Positions 57,970 through 64,000 of a stretch of 64,000 nt of DNA are shown here, piece after piece. The notes beneath the pieces were generated by a model, which made no database searches, had not been told where the DNA came from, and saw only the letters and a program-made list of their open reading frames with translations. Positions within the stretch are counted from its first letter, which is position 1. The number at the start of each line of letters is the position of its first letter. Made by a program: the position numbers and the translations under genes. The stretch comes from Glossina fuscipes (taxonomy: Eukaryota > Arthropoda > Insecta > Diptera > Glossinidae): positions 482,887 through 546,886 of the forward strand of contig NW_023998470.1 in the NCBI RefSeq assembly GCF_014805625.2, written 5' to 3'.

Positions 57970-58300
57970 TTATACCCTATGTGACTTGTAGTACAAGGAC
58001 TTGTTAAGTTAGTGCGGATATATGCGACAAACAGAACTTGAGGTAGACGCAACTTTACTTATACCGGTCAACTCGGAATCATTTTCTAAATCGTTTTGGG
58101 CTTTCTGTCCATCTATCCATCGTGGCTTCGCAGGTTAAACCGGCAGGTTGCAATTTTTAAAATACGTTGATGAAACTTATTATACCGCCGTGCTGTAGTC
58201 CATGCACAAACGGTATTGAAAATGCTTTCGGAACGGATCATTTATGAATACCGCTGGGTGGTGCAAGTCATTTACTGGCGCGCTGGGGTGCTTTCACTTG
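57970..58300 (+). repeat. Interspersed repeat family A, copy 5
   Basis: Head 'TATACCCTATGTGACTTGTA', then 'GGTCAACTCGGAATCATTTT', 'CTGTCCATCTATCCATCG', 'GCAGGTTGCAATTTTTAAA', 'GTTGATGAAACTTATTATACC' and 'ACAAACGGTATTGAAAATGC'. The frame at 58216-58479 begins inside this repeat and has no domain. Confidence 0.6.
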
Positions 58301-59081
58301 CTTTTTTGTACAGAACGTTTTCTCAATCTATTTTTGAAATTCTTTTTAAGCCTAGCAATTTTACGACAAGTTTAGCTTTCTGCTTAATTGGTTTGATAAG
58401 TGGATCAATTGACAGTTATATTATAAGCGTAATGGTACGATTTAATATTCTACCTGTCTTATACGGTAGCTATAAATAGTGAAGTAGAAAAAGATACAGA
58501 AAGAGAAAGGAAGGGTAGGACACATTACAAAAAGGCTGGAGAAAGTGATAACTTCATGTTATGTAGTGGGCTCACTAAACTAATCATTTTCGTTTCCCCA
58601 CAAAATTTGCCTCTGTAACAAGCAGCCAGTATAAGTTTTTATAGCCTACTTTTAGACAAATTTTGTTTATTTTTCTTATTGCATATTTTCAAGCTAGACT
58701 AATAGAGCAATTATTCTCCATATTTTTAGGAGCTGATGTGAAATCTCTAAAATCTTTAAAATATTTAATTCAAAGACGTATGTGTGTTGTAATTATCAAT
58801 CGCATCAACATTTGGAATTATTATATAAAATGCGCCAAATTAGTTCTGTAATATTTTGTCTACAAAAACATGCATATATTATATAAATCTAAAGTAAGGA
58901 ACGAAAACATTGGAAAACATTTCCAAAATGGAACTTTTTAATTTGTATAAACATAGTGTTGTTGCGAAATTACTGCTAGCAGCGATTACATCTGTGTGTT
59001 AAACAGTGCGAGGTAATTTTCGCTTATGCTAGTATGTATATTTTCGCATATAAAAAGTCTTTGCAGTTTTTTCCGCGCTTT
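58301..59081. other. AT-rich spacer, no gene seen
   Basis: No supported feature. Confidence 0.5.
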
Positions 59082-59395
59082 CGAGCTCCTTTTTGCAGCC
59101 TCCTCTTTTCAAATGGTTCCAAAATGGCATTTGGTTGATGGTTAGTGCCTCCTCTACTCCTGACAGCTTACGTGCCGGTCTTGCTTCATCATTTCCACAA
59201 TTTCATCGATTTCTCCGACCAGAGCGAGGTACATCTTTGACAACGAAGTTTGCGAAACAGAATCGAACAAAGCACTCCCGTGTCGGTCGTTCACTCCCAG
59301 CATTCTCACCGTACCCTTCACAAACTTTTTGGCATATCGTTGCATGGAAACTTTTTACGCGAGCAAAGAATTAGAAAAAAGCGCACAAAAAGTGT
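59082..59395 (-). mobile_element. mariner (mellifera-like) transposase N-terminal fragment
   Basis: The minus strand reads in one frame 'EGYGENAGSERPT' and 'NFVVKDVPRSGR'. It then shifts frame to 'GEIDEIVEMMKQDRHVSCQE' (59210-59154) and shifts again to 'ALTINQMPFWNHLKR'. These are successive blocks of the mariner helix-turn-helix region: 'YGE.A.S..T....F..F...F.V.D.PRSGRP', 'IDEI......DRH.S...IA', 'L.I....V.NHLK..GYKKKL'. The residues point to the mellifera-like subfamily, unlike the family at 24.1/33.1 kb. The catalytic domain is missing, so it is dead. The plus-strand 93-codon frame here is its shadow. Confidence 0.75.
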
Positions 59396-62300
59396 AACCT
59401 AAAGTGTCACTTTTTGAGCACATGTTCGTTTGAGACCATTAAGATATTTTAACATGTGCGGCGATCTCGGGAACAAGTGCGATTAATGCAATTTATATAC
59501 ATATATATATATATTCTTGTAAACAATGATTCAAGGTAATGTATTTGCCTTATACGTGTAAAAAGGGAAAGGTTATAAGGAAGTAAGGAAAGAGAAGAAG
59601 TAGGAGTCGCAATATTTTGAAAAACGATCCTTTCGCTAATGTTTGACTACCTATGATGTCATTTTGTGCTCGCAGATAAAGATTTTTTAAGATTTTACCT
59701 ATAAATTTTTATAAAACCTTACGGGCAGATCTAGGACCTAAGACTTAGTACCAAAACTGTTGCCAAAAAATTCGGCAAATAATCTTTTTTAAACAACTAC
59801 CTAAAAACAGAGAAGAAAAATATTCTTTCTTTCAAAAAAATCTTTTTGAAAGTTTTGTATAAAACTCAATGCAGTAGGACCTAGGTTGGAGCTCCAAGAA
59901 GCCTTAGGGGCCTAAACGAAGAGCTTGGAATATGGAAAGTTTGGAAACCCTCGAATTGTTCTAATCTCTGAATTAAAGTTTTAACGGAACGCGTTACAAT
60001 CTCTACATATTTTTCTAAATAATGAAAATTGTTCATAAACCTTTGACTAATTTTTGTTTCTTGCCTTTTTTCCCCTATTTTTGGAATAACGGCTTTAAAA
60101 ATATTACGTTTCTAGTGTACACAATATAACGTCGGCATTTTGTGTAGGGTATAAAAAGAGAAGCTATTGAAAACGCATAAAATAAATAATTTTCATTTAA
60201 TTTCTCTCTGAGACCTGTATTAATTGCTTTCTGAGCAAAAAAGAAAAAAAAAAAAAAAAAATTAAAAACAAAAGTGATAACATGAGGCTAAAAGCCTTTC
60301 CACACAAATCCGGCGGTCGCAAAAATATTCCAAAATGGTCTTAAAAAGGCTTTCATAAGTTTCACAAAAGTATAAAAACCGAATAATTTTTTTCTCATTA
60401 TTATTGTTGTTCTTTACTACTGTTACACTATTAAGAGGCCATTTACGCTATCAAAAGGGATCTATGTTGAGATAAATGCCTGCTTGAGTGTTTGCGCGCG
60501 CTTGTATTTATGAAACAACAAAGCAATATTGAAAAATATTTTATAGCATTGCAAATAAAAACACTCGCACACAGAGAGCATAATATCATTATTATAGCTT
60601 TCAGCCGGAACTGCATTCTCAACATTTTCGCCGTAAGAGTTGGGAAGTGTATATATTTGGTTGTTGGAACTGTATTGATAGCTAAGTATCGCATGCATTT
60701 AACAGAAATTGTATGGTGGTTGATATGAATTAAAGAAAAAATGGAAAACAAGAATGTTTTGCATGTCAACATAAGCACATATAACATGTTGATATGTTTG
60801 TTTGCTCTTCTTTGCAATAGTGTTTGAATATTATGAAAAGGGTCTAATAGATGGATACGAATAAAATGATTACTGAGCAGAATTCATTTGAAACACATAA
60901 GTATTAAAATGCCAATCGTTCAATCGTTCAATGGTTTACTTCATACGAATGCGGTATAGATTGTTTTGGTTAACGTCCGAAATGCGCACAAATTCTTTTT
61001 CAGCACTTTTTCTAAAAAAATATCATAAGCATTGCGGTTATGTAATATTGTTAAGTAAACATTAACAATGAATAAATATTAACAAACAGTATAGTAAAGG
61101 ATGCGCGCGAACATGGAGAGACATAGATGCAGAGAAAAGAACAGAGACAATATAAAAAACAGAAACAGAATGAATAATAGAGGGAAGGACGGAAAAAGGG
61201 GATGTGAGAGTGAAACTTTTTGCAGATCCTTTTGGAAAAGTTCACGATTAACTTAACGAACGAAAGTGTTCGAGTCAGATGTATAGCATAACTAAATGTA
61301 ATTACTTTCACTTCATCTATAGAATTGCATGTTACTGGTTTACTAGTTTAAAAAGTTTGCAAATATGTTAGGGTTAGGGATATCTTCAAAATGCAAAACA
61401 CAACCTTGATAAGTCCATTAAGTAGAAGACAATTTTTCCTGTATTCATTTTGAGAGCATTTTGTAATTTTGTTCCTGGAAAAGTTAGGTTAGGTTTTAGT
61501 TTAAACTTTACTTCAACATACAATGTGGCTCAGATTCATTGAATGTTAATGAAAGAGTTTGCTTAATATTCGTGATAGTTAACAAATAATAGCGAATCCG
61601 ACTAGTGTGGAATTTTTGCTCCTTTTTCGTGCCTTTATATCAACGATAGTTTCATGTTGATCGCTTTGCCCTTTCATTTCAGAATCAGAAAACTTTCCGC
61701 TAAGTTTGATTTCATTCGGAGATTAAGCCGACATTTGCCTAAAATAACACCTAAGATTCGCAGCTGCTGCAATTTGAGTCTGAGTGGTTTTATGATTGGG
61801 TGCTCGAGCACTATATATACTGTTTCAATATTTCGTTATCATATCTCAGTGACAGAACGAAGAACGGAAAGGTCAACAAGGGCAAACGTTTGTAGGTGAC
61901 TTACGCGATGAAATGGCCACGACAATGTCTTTTGATGAGGGGTGACATTTTGAATTGTTCATGTAAAGGAGCCTCTTTTTCATAAGCTTGGTGGCAGTTG
62001 GTGGCTGTAAATAAAAATTCGGTTTAGATTGCTAGGCAACTTTTAGACACCAGCGGTATTTTCGAAAAAGTGTGGCCTAGTGACCCAGGGTCGAATTGCT
62101 CGTACCAAACTTGTTACTGGTTGTGGTCGAAAAAGCTGTTCGACTATTAACCCTACATTGACAAAGATTGCAACAGTTTTGGTTTATTTTGGTCTTTCGG
62201 ACACATGAAAATGAACCTCACTGCAAAGGACAATTCGGTTTCACGTTAAGCGTTGCCGCAGTGACAGTTGTATGCTGGCAATTTAAAAATGGCGCAACAT

Positions 62301-62916
62301 TTAAAATGCCATCTCTTGGGGAGAGTTATATATCTTTTCTTGACTAACTTCAGACCCTAGAGACGATTAAACTCTTATCCGAGTATTGTTGGAAACTCTA
62401 AAGTGGCGATAATTGAAATGAAAACATGAAACATGTCTACAAAATATATGTCACAACCGAATCAGCCTACGATTACATCCCCGAAAAAAATTAGAGAAGG
62501 GATAGTTTATTGATAATTTGGTATGGACGATTGACAAGTGCAAGATGAAAAAAGTCCTTTATAAAGTCATAATTAAAAAAAAATCTGCTTGAAACAATCT
62601 GTTTCAGTACTAACAAGACTCACTATTAAAACTTTTTCTGTTTTTATTTTCGGTGGAAACGTGAATAAAAAGTCTTTTCGCGTGTATTGAATGAATTCAG
62701 AGCAATTTTTCTTGCAAGGATAAGCATGAGGATGGCTAATGAAATGTTAATACTTCTTTCAAGGAACTCTTTGAAGTCAGTTTAAGTCCAAAAAGTAAAA
62801 TTTTTGGCAATTTTTCCTTTAATAACACAGTGTACGGAAGGAGCAGAGAAGGTTTTATTATATTTTTCTTTATTTTATAAAAAAATTATTTCTCTTTCGA
62901 CTTTACTTTCCAAGTC
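59396..62916. other. AT-rich spacer, no recognised gene
   Basis: Holds a (TA)n run at about 59497-59514, a lone 'GTGTAGGGTATAAAAAG' repeat end near 60145, and poly(A) at about 60240-60260. At 61.65-62.4 kb the composition is more balanced, which may reflect unrecognised old insertions. Frames on both strands lack domains. Confidence 0.45.
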
Positions 62917-62917
62917 C

Positions 62918-62951
<34 letters not shown>
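62917..62951 (+). repeat. (CT)n microsatellite
   Basis: About 15 CT units. Confidence 0.95.
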
Positions 62952-62953
<2 letters not shown>

Positions 62954-63284
62954 TGCTTTCCTTAGTTTTTCGCTTTCATCTGCCTCTCTATTTAAAGGGC
63001 ATTATTTTATTTCCGTTTAACATAACTGTAAAACAATGCCAAACCGTGTATCGTTGCAATTGGTATGTAAATGCCGTTACATGAAAACCCATACATACAA
63101 ATGCTTATTCCCCTGTCACTGTGAGTTAGTATATGTTTTTGTTTTCTGTGTGTTTAGGGAGGAATTTTAATGGCAAACGGAAATAACCAAACAAACGGAA
63201 ATTGTCAACAGAGAGTTTTTATATACATGCAATGTTTTTGGTTTTATAATATTCTAAATACCGAACGTCAAATTAGCTCATGGT

Positions 63285-63450
63285 TGTGCTTGTAACATAC
63301 AAAGTTTTGTAATGTTATAAGGATGAAAATTTGAGCTGATTTAGTTGTTAGGCAATTTGTCTGTCCGTCCACCCTGTCTGTCTGGCTCCCATTGAAATTC
63401 ACATAGTTGTCAAGCTCTTAAGATTTCTTGCGTATAATTGAAGGGGTAAC
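63285..63450 (+). repeat. GTCCGTCC-containing repeat fragment
   Basis: 'GATGAAAATTTGAGCTG' then 'TTTGTCTGTCCGTCCACC' and 'CTGTCTGTCTGG' resemble the middle of the interspersed repeats. The head is not recognisable. Confidence 0.4.
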
Positions 63451-64000
63451 CATAAAAACGTTGAAAAAAGAAGCAAACATTTTTTCGTCAAAGATTTGCA
63501 AGAACATTGCACGTAAACCAGAGATCGGAGATTTACTGGAAATACTTTTTCATTATAAAGACAATTGTAAGAATGCTTAAAGCAATTAATCGGACGGTAG
63601 GTAAGTTTTATGAAATCACTTAAAGTGCCAGGCATCCGTGATTCGTTCCGAGGCTCATAGCATTTTCGCATTTGCTTTAATTTGTGTTTTTCTGTGCAAA
63701 GTTCAATACCAACAGAAACACGCCCGCATTAATGCACATGCACACGGAACATTGTCATGAAACTGTTATTTTATTGTTGCTGTTGTAGTTTTTTTTTTTC
63801 TCTTTTTTTTTTTTTTTGTTATTTTATTTGTTGTTTCCATTATTTTAACAATAAACGTTCAAAGCATTGCAAAGATATGTTTAAACTAAAACAAAAGCTT
63901 AGTTATTTGATTTTCAATAAACACAACGGTACATAGTTGCACACGCATACAAATGAATTGTCATTTGAAAATGTTGGCACATCCTGTCCGTTGGTTTATA
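63451..64000. other. AT-rich spacer, no gene seen
   Basis: Poly(T)-rich at 63789-63818. A 90-codon minus-strand frame (63399-63671) shows no domain. Confidence 0.45.

Noticed and set aside
59093..59374. 93-codon plus-strand frame with balanced composition
   Set aside because: It is the antisense shadow of the mariner N-terminal fragment on the minus strand.
1..64000. CRISPR array, operon, phage or bacterial origin
   Set aside because: Repeats are dispersed or simple tandem without spacers; there are no ribosome binding sites or co-directional gene runs; and insect retroelements and mariner relics show the DNA is from an insect nucleus.

Overview
This looks like nuclear DNA from a higher fly. 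The sequence is strongly AT-rich (roughly two thirds AT by eye), non-operonic and nearly gene-free. It is full of TA, TTG/CAA, GA and poly(A) simple repeats and carries broken insect transposons: mariner, a LOA/R1-type non-LTR retrotransposon and a Jockey-type retrotransposon. It also carries several copies of two interspersed families whose ends fold as 'TATACCC..GGGTATA' or 'TTCGGC..GCCGAA' palindromes and whose bodies hold GTCCGTCC or GGACGGAC blocks. From memory, such repeats are abundant in schizophoran flies, especially calyptrates such as house fly, blow fly and tsetse. The species cannot be fixed from this window.

I recognise no multi-exon host gene. The window reads as a large intron or an intergenic desert. 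The best coding candidates are two small intronless ORFs on the minus strand. One, at 20236-20598, encodes 120 aa: a charged helical stretch, then a C-terminal four-cysteine zinc-binding motif. The other, at 21643-21924, encodes 93 aa: a basic coiled coil and a C-terminal membrane anchor, with AATAAA about 40 nt past the stop. A short exon-like fragment lies at 26129-26330 on the plus strand.

Layout. 1-12.6 kb: AT-rich spacer with family B repeats (about 1.7, 7.1 and 12.0 kb), a family A repeat (3.2 kb), a tRNA-like unit (6.6 kb) and a GC-elevated patch (9.9-10.1 kb). 12.6-20 kb: mostly empty, with small tandem repeats. 20.2-22 kb: the two small genes. 22-34 kb: a dense graveyard with mariner fragments (24.1 kb minus, 33.1 kb plus), a LOA 3' end (30.1 kb), family A, B and C repeats, hexamer-type pyrimidine arrays and a long GA tract. 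34-44.2 kb: mostly spacer with TTG runs, the second family C copy (39.0 kb), a strong hairpin (42.05 kb), a Jockey C-terminus (42.2 kb) and a 9-bp minisatellite (43.9-44.2 kb). 44-50 kb: a doubtful Tc1-like remnant and a repeat array of roughly 70 bp that stays open on the minus strand (49.1-49.6 kb). 50-64 kb: a family B end (50.8 kb), the internally deleted LOA element (51.7-53.4 kb, minus), family A copies (53.5, 58.0 kb), decayed pyrimidine arrays and a third mariner fragment of another subfamily (59.1-59.4 kb, minus).

No CRISPR array, phage, operon, intact transposase, LTR pair or rRNA was seen. All domain calls are by eye. No similarity search was run.
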